The notes: generated by a model not told the origin, from the letters alone. DNA of 64,000 bases from Rhynchonema sp. JSB1_4 (GCA_030248065.1 JASAMV010008114.1:47482-111481); one strand, 5' to 3'; numbered from the stretch's first letter, positions 1 through 13,900 are shown. Numbers and translations are program-made.

Positions 1-116
1 GCTTCTTTTCCAGATATTTCTTTGTTATGCTGAGCCCGCGGAAAATAGACGCACAGACACAAGGCTCTCAGAAAACAGGTGGCTTCAGTGAAAAACGTCA
101 CCCCTTCACATTGTAG

Positions 117-3100
117 GATTGGACATCACTACCGACTCCGTCGTTTTCGCCCGAGGACTGGAACGGCGACGACATCATGGAACGCTTGTTCAAGGACCTC
201 GACCAATTGACCGACCAAGACGCGGGTGACGCGGCACACGAACATTCCTACGCGGCGCCGTTAACGTTGCAAGATCCCGGCAGCTCGCCACAAACACAAC
301 AACAACAGGACAATTGGACCGGTCGGGCTAATAGTGACAGTGGAATGGGCTCATCCGACAGTGCTGCTGCGAGTTGGTGCTTTTTTGCTGGCAGTCTCTG
401 GTAAATCGACTGTTTTAAATTACACAATATTGTCCCGTGCAGGTCCATCATCCGATCGTAGCAGCAGCTGTTCGAGCACATCCGGCGTGTATGACGTGGA
501 CATTGTGGATGTGGTCAGTCGACCAGCGGACATGACCATCGGTGATCACGTGACCGTAGTCGATGACCCGATCACCGCCGATGCAACCATGCATCAACTC
601 GCTGCACAGTTTGTCCGTAAGTCACGGTGATTTTTTCGATGCGATGTTAGAACCACAAATGCGTCGCTTGTTTATTTCCACATTTGTATTTCTCAAATGC
701 GTGCCGTGACTTGCAGGCTGCAGCAAACGACCTCGTACGACAAGTCTGCGAATGCAACACTACAATCTCCCAACTACCGGTAACAACAACAATCACCACC
801 AAAAGCCGCTCACGTTTGCGCACGCACAACAGCCTACCACAATGGCCAAACAGGTCCGATGCAAAGTCACCGTTGGCACAAACTCAAAATCGAAGGTACA
901 GTGCATGAATTATGAACGCGCGCTTGTTATTTTGGTTGTGGGCGCTTTTATTCATTTCCTTGCATGCTATTGTAAATTTCCAAATTCGCTGCCACACAGT
1001 GAAATACGCCCCATAGTTAATGTGACGTTCTAAACCCGAAAATCAACTTTTGAAACATTCGGGCAACATGCGCGCGTGCAGCTTGCCAGGCAGCTGCACG
1101 CAATGTTTCAGAACTGCGCGTGGTTAGCGTTCGGGTTCAGAACGTGACATTAACTACGGGCGTATTTTATTGTGCGGCAGCGAATTTGGAAATTTACTAT
1201 AACTAGAGTTCAACAAACAAGCATACGTATACCATCGTATTAAAACCCATGTTCTTTTATTCGAGAAACTTCGTGCCTTTGCAGACGGGGGTTTTGAGTG
1301 CGGATGTGTTTGTGTGAACGTGGGGAAAGACGTGCTTTGGCCTGTTCTTGTTATTGCATGCGTTTTTCTACCTGTGTGCCTAATTTTCTCTCTTTGAGCG
1401 CTGCTGTAAATTTGACATCTTCGTGTGTGCAGGCGCTTAGGTTTCTTGTGTTCACGCAGTTGCAATTTTCAAAACAACACGGGCGCAATATTTAGTGAAA
1501 CAACGCGGTTATGCGATCGGGCCGGGCGTTACCTTGACATGCACGCGGACAAGATGACAAGAGAGAGACAACTGCACGTATGAACGTAAAGTGCCTGCCC
1601 ATGGCATATGTTATGTACATTCATTGATTGTGCGCTTGGGTGTGTAGGTATGGCGGTGTGTATTTGTGACGCATTGTAAATGTACAAATGCAGTGCGTGC
1701 TCAGCGAATATTCTGGATAAATCTGATCGCCATATACACCCAAAGTGCGTATCGCGCGCGTTAAGCCTGCAGTACCTGGTGCGGACTCTGCCTGCAGTAC
1801 ACGCTGATATTTACGTGGTGCGTGCATATACACACTTGGGCAGTAGTGTTTATGTGACGCACATGTGTGTTCTTCGGTAGTGCGCCGACAACCGCCAACC
1901 AAAGTGGGGACCAACCAACGAATATATTTGTGTCTGTGTTGTTTCACCTGGTATTTTGATTGGAGACGAAACTGATGGTCTGACCAGCTGTACCTTCCTT
2001 GTGCCAAGCAGACACGTGAAATTGGAGTTTGGCAACAGCCAGCCACCAACGACTGCTCAAATAATTTTATTACAGCCCTTTCCTATCATTGAGAGAATCA
2101 CAATGGCTAAGCCCGGGGCAATTGAAAAAGCGGGCCAAGCGGGCGAAAAAGAATTCGGGCCAATATACACACACATGTACCCAAAGCCAAACTTATGACG
2201 CCACAATTTTGTTTGTCATGATTTGAATAACTCGATTGGAAATTAACCAAAATAAAATTCCACGGTGAAAGGTTGGAAATATCTGCCACACCTAAGTTGT
2301 CGTGTAGAAATATCCAGGTGGGAAACGTGGCGGGTTGCAGTGACTGCAGTCACCGACTGGGCCACGTTGTCCGGGGTCGCCAGGCGCTCCTTCGTAGCCG
2401 GGCACACCCGGTTCACCAGAGGTGCCCGGGTCGCCAAGTGATCCCGGCACACCAATTCCGCCCGGTCGTCCATTGCCACCTGCATAACCCGGATCACCGC
2501 GAGCGCCAGGGGGGCCGCGTCCGCCTGAAGTTACACGTACGTGGAGTGGATAGTGTTTCATGTGTTCGGTAACCAAAAAACTGAGTGTGACTCACCGATA
2601 GGTCCTGGTGGCGCATTGCCTGGTCGTTGCACGCCCGGCGCCCCTTGGGGACCCTTGGCACCTGGATAACCGTCCTGACCCCTGAAACGGATGTGGCGGT
2701 TATGCTATGTACAATGTGTGAAACACCTGCCAAAATGGAAACTAACGGTGGCCCCCTCGATCCTTGTGGGCCTGCGTAGGTTGGTGTTGCACCATTGCCA
2801 TCTTGTCCAGGGTCACCCGGATATCCCTTGGGTCCTGGCTGACCCCGTGAGCCCGTCGGCCCTGACGGTGCTGGCGGACACCTATTGCAGTCGTCGGGGA
2901 AAGGCTTGGGCTTGGCGCCCGGTGGTGCATCAAATCCTCTTATTCCCATCGGCCCAGGGTTACCATCCCTACCGGGACGTCCATCTGAACCAGGATTCCC
3001 AGGCGGTCCCGCCCGGCCCTGGTAGCAACCGCAGCCTGAAACATGCACATACAGTACACCCTCAGATACACAAAAAACTCAAATGAACCAAAACTCGACG

Positions 3101-6100
3101 TCTCACATTGTCCGTCCGCTTGTCGGAATGACCGTGGTTGTTGCACAATCTGTGGTTGATGTCCGTTGATGCCGAATCCGGGGTTGAAGATGTTGCTGTT
3201 GGCGTCTTGGAAGGATCTGTTCGGTTCGGGCCAGTTGCGCGGTTGTTGCTGTGGGGGTGCGGAGGCAACAGCTCGACGTGGCTGAGGCTCGATGTCCGAC
3301 AACTCCGGACGCTCGAGGAATCGGCCGAACGACCAGATACCGTTCGAGAATCGTTCGTTGTGCGACCGCGAGTCGGAGAATTTGCGCAGTGCATCCTGGT
3401 CGGCGGCATCGGCAGCAGACGGGAAGAAGCGGCCGAAACGCCAGACACCCTCGGCATCACGACGCGCTCGCTCCAACGCACCACCGCTGGTCCGATGACT
3501 GGACGTGTCCGCGTACAAACGCCACAGATCCGATGTTTGCATCTGGGATGGGACGGGCAGGGGTTGTGCTGTGTGTGATGAAAACTGGTGTTTTGTCTAC
3601 AAGTACGTAAACACCGGACAGTTTCGATTCCCACCATTGAGTAATTCCTCAAACACCAACCGTACCTGATAGAGTATGGGTGGCATGGAAGTCGTGAGCC
3701 CAAACAACAGCTAACCATACAATGCTGCATTTCGTCAGTGAGCTGGCTTTCGACCACCTGCACATAGTTGACTAGCCAGGGCAGTGTGATGCCACAACCA
3801 GCAATGGCAACCGTGCTCACAACGACGGACAGAAAGGCGACGCGGCGGAATGCGTCTGCTTCGGCTTGACGACGCTCGAATGCGCTGCACTTGTGATCCG
3901 GCAACAGCATCATTTTGCGTCAATCACAAACACAAACGATTGCGACTGAAATGGAAATGAAATCGGACGGAAAAGAACTTATATACATATGCACGCGCTG
4001 AACACCGAACGTTTTTTGAAAATTGTAGTTCTGGTCTGAATACTCATTATTTCGCTCGGCCCGCACCAATACATACATATGTCGGGAATTGGCATGGCAG
4101 AATTATAGGTGTGAGTGAATGACATTGTGGGAAATATAACCAGAAAAAGAGTGTGAGTGAAATGGCCACGCATTTATGGCATTGTGCTGGTACATATATT
4201 GCGAAAAAGTTTGGGGTGGGAAGACTGAAATTAATTCTGCTGGTTTGATGTTGGGCGTGGTGTGACCGCCCGCTGCGGTTTTGTGTTTTCTGAGTGTTTT
4301 GAGGCCGACTCATATTTGAATAAAGTGTGCGAGTTTAAATTCGCTCAGAAAGAATGCGTATGCGTGTACCTGTACACCGTAATTTGCAAAAAAAACAAAA
4401 ATTGTTGTCAGTTTTTACCCAATTTTGAGTCCGCGGCTTTTGCAAACAATCGTGGTGTGGTGTGCTGTTCCACTTTGTGATTTGTATATTGTGCCGGTAT
4501 CCAGGTTGGTGATCGGGCCGGAGCGGTCTTGTCTGTAAACATATACTATCCACGGTGCAACATCACCCATTTGCGTGCCCGAGCCGATCGGCAACTTTGC
4601 TGCTGTGTATTTCAGGCAATGGAGCGCGACACGTGCATACAGTATGTGTTTGTGATTGTTGTCATTTGTTGTGTCGTGCCACAGCTTGTTTGTTTGTGCA
4701 ACGAACGACCGCCTTGCTTGTTTTTGTCGCCGAGCCGACACAACGCCCTGGAGTGTTTCACGTTCACACTTTTGGGCGGATTACACACTTTTTTGCGAAA
4801 GTGTACGATTGGAAATTGAAATGATTGTGTGTTTGGTTGAGGCGTGCTCGCGCCTCATTTCATACTGGCTGAATGATGTATTGCATCGAAAATCGGAAAT
4901 TGGCTGCTATTTGTCCGCGATTTATGGGTGTCGTTTGGGTTGAATTGTTGTGGTTGAAATGAATGCGTCCTTTTTTGGGGTCAGTTTTTCTTGCCCAACT
5001 TTGTCTGGACTGCCGGTCGGTGTTCAAAAGCTGTTCATTTCGTGAACATGATCAAAAACGCAAATTGCTTTTCATTTCTTTGAGATTTGGACTTTGGACT
5101 TGGAATGTTTCAGTATGCGATGATTGGTGGTTTCGAGGACGAAATCACACGCGATTGGAAGCATGATGAAAAGAGCTCTGACGGAAGTGCATTGAAAATG
5201 GAAATCCATGCGAGATTAGTTGTGAAACAAAGATATGATATCAAGGGATGACCAGTGACCGCGGCATGAGTTTTTAGACCATATTAAGATGATAATGATC
5301 ACTCTCACTCATGCACAACCTGTCAGTGTTGCCACGCACGCAAGGAATTTATGGGACCCTATCTTCAAGTTTTTTTACATCTGCCCAGCTCTTCTTTTTA
5401 GTATCCACCATTGGTGTTGACGGACGAAGAGCGCAAGTTGTGCGACAAGGAATGCATCAAGCTGCCGAGTCATTATCCGTTGACGAAGGCGGAGGAACGA
5501 GAATTGAAACGTGTCCGCCGCAAAATACGCAACAAACGCAGTGCGCAAGTCAGCCGAAAACGCAAACAGGTCTACATGGGATCGCTCGAAGATCGGTTAG
5601 ATTATTCTGTTCCACAGCTTTACCCAATATTCTTCGTCTTCATTAACCTGAAACGCATGGATCGATTTTAGCGTGGATTCGTGTACGCAAGAGAACGCAT
5701 TCCTCAAACGTCAAGTGGAAACGCTGAGCAAGCAGAATGAGTGAGTTCCAAAAATTTGGAAGCTTGCGCTTCTCAATTTAAACATTAGTTTTGTTTATTC
5801 AGATCACTTCTATCGCAAGTGCGCAAGCTGCAGACAATGATATCGAACGGCAGTAGGCGATCGGCCCAAGCCGGCACCTGTTTGGCTGTAAGTGCTAACT
5901 GATGTTTCAAACACAATATTACATTTTCAATAACAGCACCTATAAAATTTCGCTCATTGAGAAAATGGAAACTAGGTAACTGAACTAAAGTGTAACTATA
6001 TTTCCAGGTGCTGCTTCTGTCGTTCGCCCTGCTGGTTGCACCGAACATGAGTCCATTTGGTGGTCGTAAACTGGAGGGAAGCGAAAAGGACGACAAGAGC

Positions 6101-6758
6101 ACCATGAAACAATTGGACAGCTCGGAGGCCGGGCAACGCATCCCGTTGGCTGGTGTGTAGCGGGCGGATCAGCACATTTGCGCCACGTTATTCTTGTGTT
6201 ATCCGCCAATCTTGAGTACAGTGTTTACAAAACTAGAATCAATGGTACCGTACAGTAACCCTAAGCTTGATCCTTTTGTCCTAATACTCATTATCTCAGA
6301 TGTTCTACCTCTCAACAATTGACAACTAAGTTATCTGTGCCACACACCCGTTCAGGTCGTTCACGCACGCTGCTGCACGCGATTGTGCCCCAGGACGATG
6401 CTGATGGATCGAGCAACAACAACAATTTGTCGTCGGGGCGACGCGACGAGTACGGCACTGCCATGGTGAGGATGAGTATTAAGCCTGATTGTCAAGTTCG
6501 GCACATTATTTGAAACATCTGCAGGTGGGTGTCGACGGCGGATTCTACGATTTCTTCGAGCACGACCAAGCCGACGACGAGTTGTTGGGTGCCAAACGCA
6601 TCAAGTTGGAGCCACGAGCGACACCAATGCCCAGATCGGCCGTCGACACGTCGCGACGTCGCATTGGCTCGATTCGCAATGAAACATCAGCTGGCCAGCG
6701 CAAGATCAACGACCAGAGTGTGGTTGTGGCACGTAAGATGAAGGCGGAGGAATTGTGA
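117..6758 (+). CDS. CREB3-like membrane-bound bZIP transcription factor, arm 1 copy (5' exon outside window)
   Basis: Exons read as 117-372, 443-616, 717-895, 5402-5595, 5672-5740, 5803-5887, 6008-6152, 6356-6465 and 6525-6758, all with GT-AG introns and consistent phase (about 481 residues here). The first three give an acidic Ser/Gln-rich N-terminal region. Exon 4 carries the CREB3-family extended basic region ([16 protein letters not shown], then [12 protein letters not shown]). The zipper follows in exons 4-6 with L, C, L, L, L, L at heptad spacing. Exon 7 encodes the membrane anchor [18 protein letters not shown], matching the CREB3L anchor. RKLE after it is a possible site-1 protease site. 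Family role (known): an ER-tethered factor released by S1P/S2P cleavage to drive secretory-capacity genes. A cuticle collagen is nested antisense in intron 3. The first exon lies left of the window; compare the arm 2 copy. Confidence 0.9.
970..1199. mobile_element. Palindromic MITE, arm 1
   Basis: The ends are inverted repeats of about 80 bp: one begins GTAAATTTCCAAATTCGC at 972 and the other ends with its complement at 1197. They include ACGCCC and an ACGTTC block and close on a GC-rich hairpin. Flanking TA/AT dinucleotides suggest a TA target, as in Tc1/mariner MITEs. It lies in the large intron of the CREB3-like gene. The inner part carries TGAAACATT (1051) and AATGTTTCA (1102). A short relative is at 46095-46190. 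Confidence 0.8.
2066..2071 (-). terminator. Candidate poly(A) signal of arm 1 collagen
   Basis: AATAAA on the minus strand, about 220 bp past the collagen stop codon at 2292. It is kept in arm 2 near 33920. This is the nearest consensus signal on the correct strand. Confidence 0.4.
2292..3913 (-). CDS. Cuticle collagen, arm 1 copy, nested in a CREB3-like intron
   Basis: Five exons on the minus strand: 3716-3913, 3107-3542, 2747-3035, 2596-2681 and 2292-2524, total 1242 bp, 413 residues, phase consistent throughout. Exon 1 holds the nematode cuticle collagen N-terminal domain ([19 protein letters not shown]) with its single hydrophobic segment, as in secreted type II precursors. Exon 2 has ERARRDAEG, which contains an RXXR subtilisin-type site, and two W-x-FGRF motifs. 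Exons 3-5 give Gly-X-Y blocks interrupted by Cys pairs (CGCYQGR, CNRCPP) and end at [18 protein letters not shown]. The Cys groups are the usual inter-chain disulfide positions. Role: structural component of the cuticle. I start at 3913; the Met at 3910 is equally possible. Confidence 0.93.
3978..3985 (-). promoter_or_regulatory. TATA-like box of arm 1 collagen
   Basis: TATATAAG on the minus strand lies about 65-72 bp upstream of the collagen start codon. The same box is at 32002-32009 in arm 2. Position and sequence fit a core promoter, but no transcription start can be read from sequence alone. Confidence 0.45.
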
Positions 6759-7916
6759 GCAACAAAATTTCATGATAGATGTTTCAGAAATGTAATGACG
6801 TGTCGATTTTTTGTCGTGTCGACGAAATGTAAAGACGTGTCGACGTGTCAATTAATTGTCGATTTTTTCGGTTGTCGATTGTGTGGATGTTTTATCATAA
6901 GGATTCGGTGTTGTTTTTGCCGTCTTTTTTCCGTGTTCTGAGGCAAAAGTATTGACGACGTTTTGGAGGAATTCTGCTCCTTAGCTTGGTACTGCTCGAT
7001 TTTTAATGTACAGCTGAACATTTCATTACTTTGGTCGGGTTTGGCCTCAACTCTTCTTATGGGGTTTTCAAGGTTTTCCAAAGTACTCAATTTGGGGTTT
7101 TATTAACTTGTGTGATAAGATAGCTGAGAGCTGCAGGATGTTTTGCTATTGTTTCCTATGTATTTATCTGTTATTTTATTGTATTTGTGACCTATATCTT
7201 TTCGGTAGTTTCCTTGTTGCACTTTATTGTTCCGTTGGATTTCAGTTTTTCAAGTTTGTAGATCCATAGTGTTTTGCAATGTCCCAATTTCAGCTATTCC
7301 TCAACCGAGTGTTATTTTTGTTGTACAGCTTTTCCTACTTGGGCTATTTTACTTTCTTTCCTTAAAATATTCCCCGTGGTCTAAATTTTGGTGTCAATTG
7401 ACAAAAAACAGCCGAAAAAAATCGTTGCGTGTTGGGCTGTGCTGTGTGCTGTGCAAGTGCACCTGATATCATGGTTTTGCAGCGTTCTGGGGTTTGGTAT
7501 GAGATAAGTTATACGTACCGTATTGTTCATGTTCAGATCAATATCCGCAAAAAATTCCGAGAATTGCTCTGTTGTAGGCTTGACACTCAAGATTTATGGA
7601 AACTTATCGTTGTTGTGTGTGACAATGGTACATAGATGTTGCTTGAGTGTTGAGAATAAAATTGTGTGTTGCTCCAGTCGTGAAAGTTTTCTGCGTTAAA
7701 ATCAGTTTGGCTCTGCAACCAAAGGTCACTAAATTGATGAAAGGTGGCGTTCCTAACATGCACTCTTGGTGAAACATCAGCTGGCTATGCTCCAGGGTAT
7801 GCCAGCTGAATTTGTCAGCACAATCATCTCAATGATTACTCATTCTTTCCCTTGTAGACCAAGCAACATTGTTGTGCAAAGGAATCTCGACTAAGTCAGA
7901 GATACATAGTCCAAAA
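6759..7916. other. Intergenic region between CREB3-like and focadhesin-like genes, arm 1
   Basis: No gene I can support. A GATGTTTCA word follows the CREB3-like stop at 6778, then short CGACGTGTC-type repeats. Minus-strand frames near 6850-7090 and 7380-7590 contain moderately protein-like stretches, one ending at a GTACGT donor-like site (mirror around 28546-28620 in arm 2), but neither is recognisable and no spliced model was convincing. A TGAAACATC word is at 7770. Confidence 0.4.
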
Positions 7917-10900
7917 ATGACGAGCGCGTTCGACCGTCTAACCGAATGGCGAACGGATTTGGCGAGCGGCGACTCGGTGTTGTGCGCACAGACAATCGCA
8001 CAGCTTGGGGATGCCTGCCGAAACGCGACCTTGCCGAAACAGGCATCTGGCACTTGGCCGGCGGTTGGATTCAACATTTGGTTTTTGCTCAGCTGTTCCT
8101 ATCTTTCGGACTTATCAAGTTTAGGTTACTACCAGTGTTCGCAAATGGGCATGATAACAAAATGCAGCACTGGTAAAGCTTATCCCCGGTACGAACTAAC
8201 CAAAAATGCCAACGTTGCACGCGTGTAGTTTTAAACCTTGCTGAATCAGGCATCCGCCGAATTCAAGCTTCTCAGCGACGCGTTGTGCTCAGCTGATTTG
8301 GTTGTTGTCAAATGCGCCATCGAAGTGCTGACTGCCTTGGTGAAACATCAAGTGGTCGACAGCCAGGCTGCGATCGGCCAGCTCACCCATTTGTTGCGAT
8401 TTGCGAAGTTGGTTGGCTGGAATCTTGCCTGAGATTCCAATGAGCTCTTTGGAAAAATATTTCTCACGAGTTTGCAGTCACCCATCGATTGTGGTTTCGT
8501 CGCTCGGCGCAATTTGTTTGCAACAAGAATCAGACTCGGATTCAAGGTTCGATTCGAGCTTCGATTTCGGCTCAAATTTCAATTACAGAAAATCTTGCAG
8601 CTCGCGCTCCCAAACGCTAATTGCCTTGGTGCGAAACTCCGATCTCTCGACCGATTGCCATTTTGTGATTGTGAACAAGTTGTGTGAAAACATTGGGTTT
8701 GTGTTCCATAGATTTAATTTCATCCTAAATTTTCTTTCAAAATCAATTACCGTTTCAGCTCGCATTCCGATCTGTCACGCCGTCTGATCACCGATCCTAC
8801 AATCAGTTTGCCTGTTCGTTCGCGTCTGCTTCGTGCATTGATGAAACATCACAGCAGCAATCACGACGAGATAATACAATCATTCGTTGCTTTTCTTACC
8901 AGAGCGCAGGTACAACCATGTTTTGCAAAGCGAATCCTTCCAAAATGCCAAAACGTCACATTTCAAGGACGAATGCACTGATTGCAACCTGCCATGGCTG
9001 TTCGACATCTTTCTATCTGTACTCAATCAGCTCAACTCGCCATTAGTCTTGCCGTTGTCGCTCTGGGCGCATGCTCACTGGCCCGACATGGCAGTGGTCA
9101 GTCACTGACGATCATCTTGAAACATCATCGAAAACGCTGCCAAGCTAATTTATTTCTCAGGCGATGTGTCCAAGTAATCTCGTGTCCTTTTTCGAACGTC
9201 ATGCTTCAAATTTTGATGCGTTTTTCTTGGCTGTGGAATTGGCAACCATCGGACAAGGCTGTAGTGCGGCTTCGAGTGGCGTTTGGCTACGAATGGGTAC
9301 GTGCCGTGGGTAATGACGATGTTCATTTCTGAAAATGTACACAAAATTATCCACAAATTGTCCTTGTTTTTAGCCCGTTCTATGCTGTCGATGCCCGATG
9401 TGCACCCATCGTGTGCGTCATTGTTGTTTCCATCGATCATGCGATTGTACACCCTCAGCTCAGCACCAGCATCGACCATTCACGTTGCGGATGTCAAACA
9501 GACATTGACTGCATTCGAAATGGTTATGAAGGGCGATCGGTTAGATCGGGTCGGTTACTGTGATCAACGCGGGTCGTTTGATTTGTGCATCTTCATCTTT
9601 TTGAATGCGCCAATTTCATATTGGCTGGCTGATCAAATCACGTTTACATTCAGCTTGTCATTCTTGTTATGAAACCATTGCTCACAATGTACAAGTGATT
9701 TTCAGCCATTCACATCCTCACGTACATGTACATTACCCTTCATCGAGTCGCACTATTGTCGTCTAGCTCACTGGCTGTGGTCTGATGCGGAACGCTGCTC
9801 CAAAGCACTGCAATGTGAATTGGAAATCAAATTGATGGTTTGATTCGGAATCATTTCCGCTCGGTCACTATCTCAACCGCCAAATAGTAAACTACCGCTG
9901 TGACTTATAGCACGCCAGCCAATCAGAAAACGATCAAAAAGGCGACGTCGCAGCGAAATTGAATGGTCACCATTTGCTGTCAGCAATTGTGCTCACCACC
10001 GACCGCACTCAACTGTTGCACGTCGCGCTCCTGCTGCTGGTGGAATACACATGTTCAAATATGGTTGGGTCATTGTCTCACAAGAGGAATCTTGTTGACC
10101 ATTTTGTTAAGTTGACATTGCAGGTGTCCTACGTAATGCCCGTTCTGCTACGACGATACTCTAAGGATATTTGCATGGATCACAAGAAACTGGTCGTGGA
10201 TTCCGCTGGAAAACTTGCGAAACATCGTGTTAGTTGAATGATTTTCCTCAAATTTACCAAAATTTATCCAGACTGTTCCGCGTTTTCAGTCCAACGTGCC
10301 ATCAGTAGTTCGATTCCTACTGGCAGCCAGTCATAAACATGTGTTCGCCTACGAAACATTAGCCGAACTGTTGATTCGACATCCCAGATGTTTGGATCAA
10401 ATTGAGACGGCGATTTTGGACAAAAATCTGTTGCTGGACGAAAGCAGATCGAAAGAGGAGAGGAGCGCAAAACTGGAATTGATTCGAACTTTGTGCGACA
10501 AACGGTAAAAGATTGATGTCTCAATTACCCTGATTTATCAAGCTGGCCAGCACTTTATTTGTTGTTCCAGGCCGGACGAGTGCGGTGAGTCGTTGCTGCC
10601 CCTTCTGTCACACGTTGTCAGCAAATGCAACATCAGCCAGCACACTGCGTTGGCGATTGACGCGATTGCGTGCCTGTGCAGACATCAGGTTGGCAGCAAT
10701 TAGGGGTGTTCTGTTGTAAAATGGGGGTTTGTCCTAAACTCCTGTCCAACAATCAGTCGCCCGCACACGCACAGATAATCGACCTCCACATCGTCTGGCC
10801 ACAAATGCGTCATTTGCGTTCCAAACCCGAAATGACCAAATCGATCATCGGGCTGCTTGCGACGTCGGCCGTTGAGCACGACGTTGAGGATGGTGATACG

Positions 10901-13900
10901 GATCAGACTGATGTGAATGCTGTAAATGTAAGTTGCATTCGTTTGCGACGTATGTTGTGGCATTGAACAGCACAAGAATGATGCGTGGAGTTCATCCAAA
11001 CAGAGAGTTTGAGTTGTTTGTTTGTCGTCGCACGAAAGCTCACGGACGTGCGTGATAACAGTGTTGTGAAGTCACCATCACAGACGGCCGTTTGGCAAAA
11101 TTGACCAACCAATTTCACATTGATGTTTCAACAGATTAAATTCTTTACCTGACAGGCGATGCGTGACACAGCAATCAGCCAATTGTGGCAGTTTGTGCTT
11201 GCCGATTCAGTCAATGAAGCACTCAGCGCACTGGCACAATTCTCACCGAGCCAGCATTTTGTCGTTGGACAGCTGCCAGATAAGGTAGGTGATGCCTTTT
11301 TGATAAGACAAAAATGTTACCAACCAGTTTCTGATTTTATGATTTCAGTGTCGAGCCATCTACCCGCATTCTAACGCTAACCACAACGATCCAGTAAGAT
11401 TGGACTGGTTGTGCACACATTTGATCACTAATGTGTCGGACGTCGCAAGTGAAGGTTCGTCTCATCCTTTTCCTCTATTCGTTTTCTAATGCAAAATGAT
11501 TCATTTCATTCTATCCGTCAAGTTCGTCCCAGGTTTCGTCCATGTGCTCAGCCGTTTGCTATCGGATGATCTCGGTGCACTGGCTCGGTCAGCGTACAAT
11601 CCCGGCAGCAGCGGCACGACCAGGAAACACAAATCGATTGAGAAATCGATCGAACTCGTCGATTGGCTGGACAAATGCGCGAAACAACAAAATCTGACTT
11701 TGTTGCCAGGTTGGGAACGCAAACTCTTATCTATTTACGGTGAATGTGCACTTCATTCTGCCACGCTTTGTCCAGCCCTACTTCTGACCGTCTATGAGCC
11801 CAGCACCGTGCCGTATCGCTACACGCCAACTGCTGATGTTTCAACCAAACGCACTTGTGTTGCACATGGCAAACGATATGTGGATATTTGTGGCCGATTG
11901 TTGAGAGAAGTACAGCCCTCGTTGTTTATGTCCAGTAGCAATCCGACGTCCAGCATTGTGTCCTTGAAATTCAGGCACGTCTTGACCCAACTAATTGGCG
12001 CTCGTTCCTTGTGACTGTCGATGGTTGGCGAGTGTTCATCGAACGAATGTTTCACGCGCTCATGGTGGTAGGAGAATATTTTTGTTCAACACATGTCTTT
12101 GTGGTCGCCAAAAGCACCATCATTCAGGCTCGGCAATGTGAACTCGATTTGGAGTCTTCAAAACGCGCATCGGATTCTGAAACATTATCTCGATTATGGT
12201 GGGCGATGATCAAAAGTCCGGTGAATTCTACTGTAGAGAAGAAATAGTTTCATGTCTTTCAGGTCACGTGACCATATTGTTGGCGTGCTTGAAAGCAATT
12301 TTAACGAAAGTGTCGGCGCACAGATGAACTGTTGTCTGGCACTATCGGCTCTCGCCACTGTAATCCATCAAATGGCACCGGTAACGCAATATTTTCTTGA
12401 ACCATTGCTCCTAACTTGCCGTTGTCTTATAAAAATTGATGCGTTTCAGACACCGACGACAGCCATGAGTGAGGCGCTCATGTCACATGACCTGTGGTTG
12501 GTGACCAGTGTTGAAACATTAGCTCGATTCGCCATGCGGCACAAGTACCGACCCCTCACACAGAACTTGTTCTTTCGGCAGTTGGTAAGTCGCCTTGTTA
12601 CTTCAGGATGCTGCTCCTAACGTAGATGATATCAAGGGTGACGATTACCTTTTGTTGAACCATTACAGTCGCAAGTCAAGCCTCCAGTGTCTGTGATTGC
12701 GACTTTGGCAGTGTGCCAATGTGTGCCAAACATCAACTCGTTACTAATGGATCGACTGGGCGGTGTCGATTTGCGTCAGGTGCTCGCTGATTGGCTGATC
12801 GAGTCGCTGTCCACCAATGAACAACGTCACGTGATCACAGTGTTGTGCTACCCACTGGCTGGCGCTGCATTGAACGTGTGTCATAATCATCAATTTGATT
12901 TTTATTTTGTTCAATAAATGGACAAGAACATAATTTATAGTCTCGTGCCTTCGATGACAAATTGGTCTCGCGTCTGAGTGAGCAGGGACAAGGCCTGATC
13001 ATTGGCGAACTTCTCGCATTCGGACGTTTGACCGTAAGTATAACACGACCAGCAACCTCACCTAGTACTGTGGTTTTCACGTATTTTTTAGTATTTTTCT
13101 ACCTACTTGTATGTAATCTTTTCTCTTCCTTCAGACACCGACAACATATTTCTCCTTTCCGACTTTCTTCCCTAGCCAGTTACACCGATCTACTTCCACA
13201 GTTTTTCGCATGTTCCATTGGCATGAATCAAAGTGAAACATAGCCATTCGACGCTCGTTATTCGATCATCGGAGCAGTCGCAGCCGAGTTAGGATCGGCT
13301 CAAAACCCCAGACCCTGACGCGACTCTACAGCCCTCGAGCAGGCGACTGTCGTTCGGCAGTTTCTCAGTGAACAGCACAAGTCGCAATCAAGTCTGGCCA
13401 TTTTGGGCGACTTGTCTCAGGTGGACCACTTTTCTAAAAATATCGCACGCTTGTAACTTTTTGTAAAAGAAAACGTTTTCAGGTTCGAAATGAAGTCGAA
13501 AACCCGCTGGTCTAACTCGTTGGTGACAAGTATTTAACGATGCAATGGTTCACGCTCCAGTTGGAGGTAAACTATTATTCCCACTTTTCTAATGTTATTT
13601 CACTTTCTTTCCCCATTTGCCAGTCCGAGCTCCCTACTATGCCTTCTCCCGAGTCGTCCCCACTTCCGCTGTGCATTTGATTCGCAAACAACAACTTATG
13701 TTTCCGATCCGCGGCGGTTAGGCGTTGTTCGCGAGCCGCGTACGATTCACCGTTGATTATCGCTCTTGTGGGATAAGGGGTAAAGCGGTTTGTGATTGGA
13801 GGAGGTATAGTAGTACTATCTATAGATGTCACATGATCTCTCGTCGTGATATTCGACGGAGATTGGATTGAAGAACGCCGACCAGAGTTTCAGATCAGAT

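Noticed and set aside
2273..3610. Several long frames antisense to the collagen (also 32377-33717)
   Set aside because: They are by-products of GC-rich Gly-X-Y coding; introns and conserved domains belong to the collagen strand.
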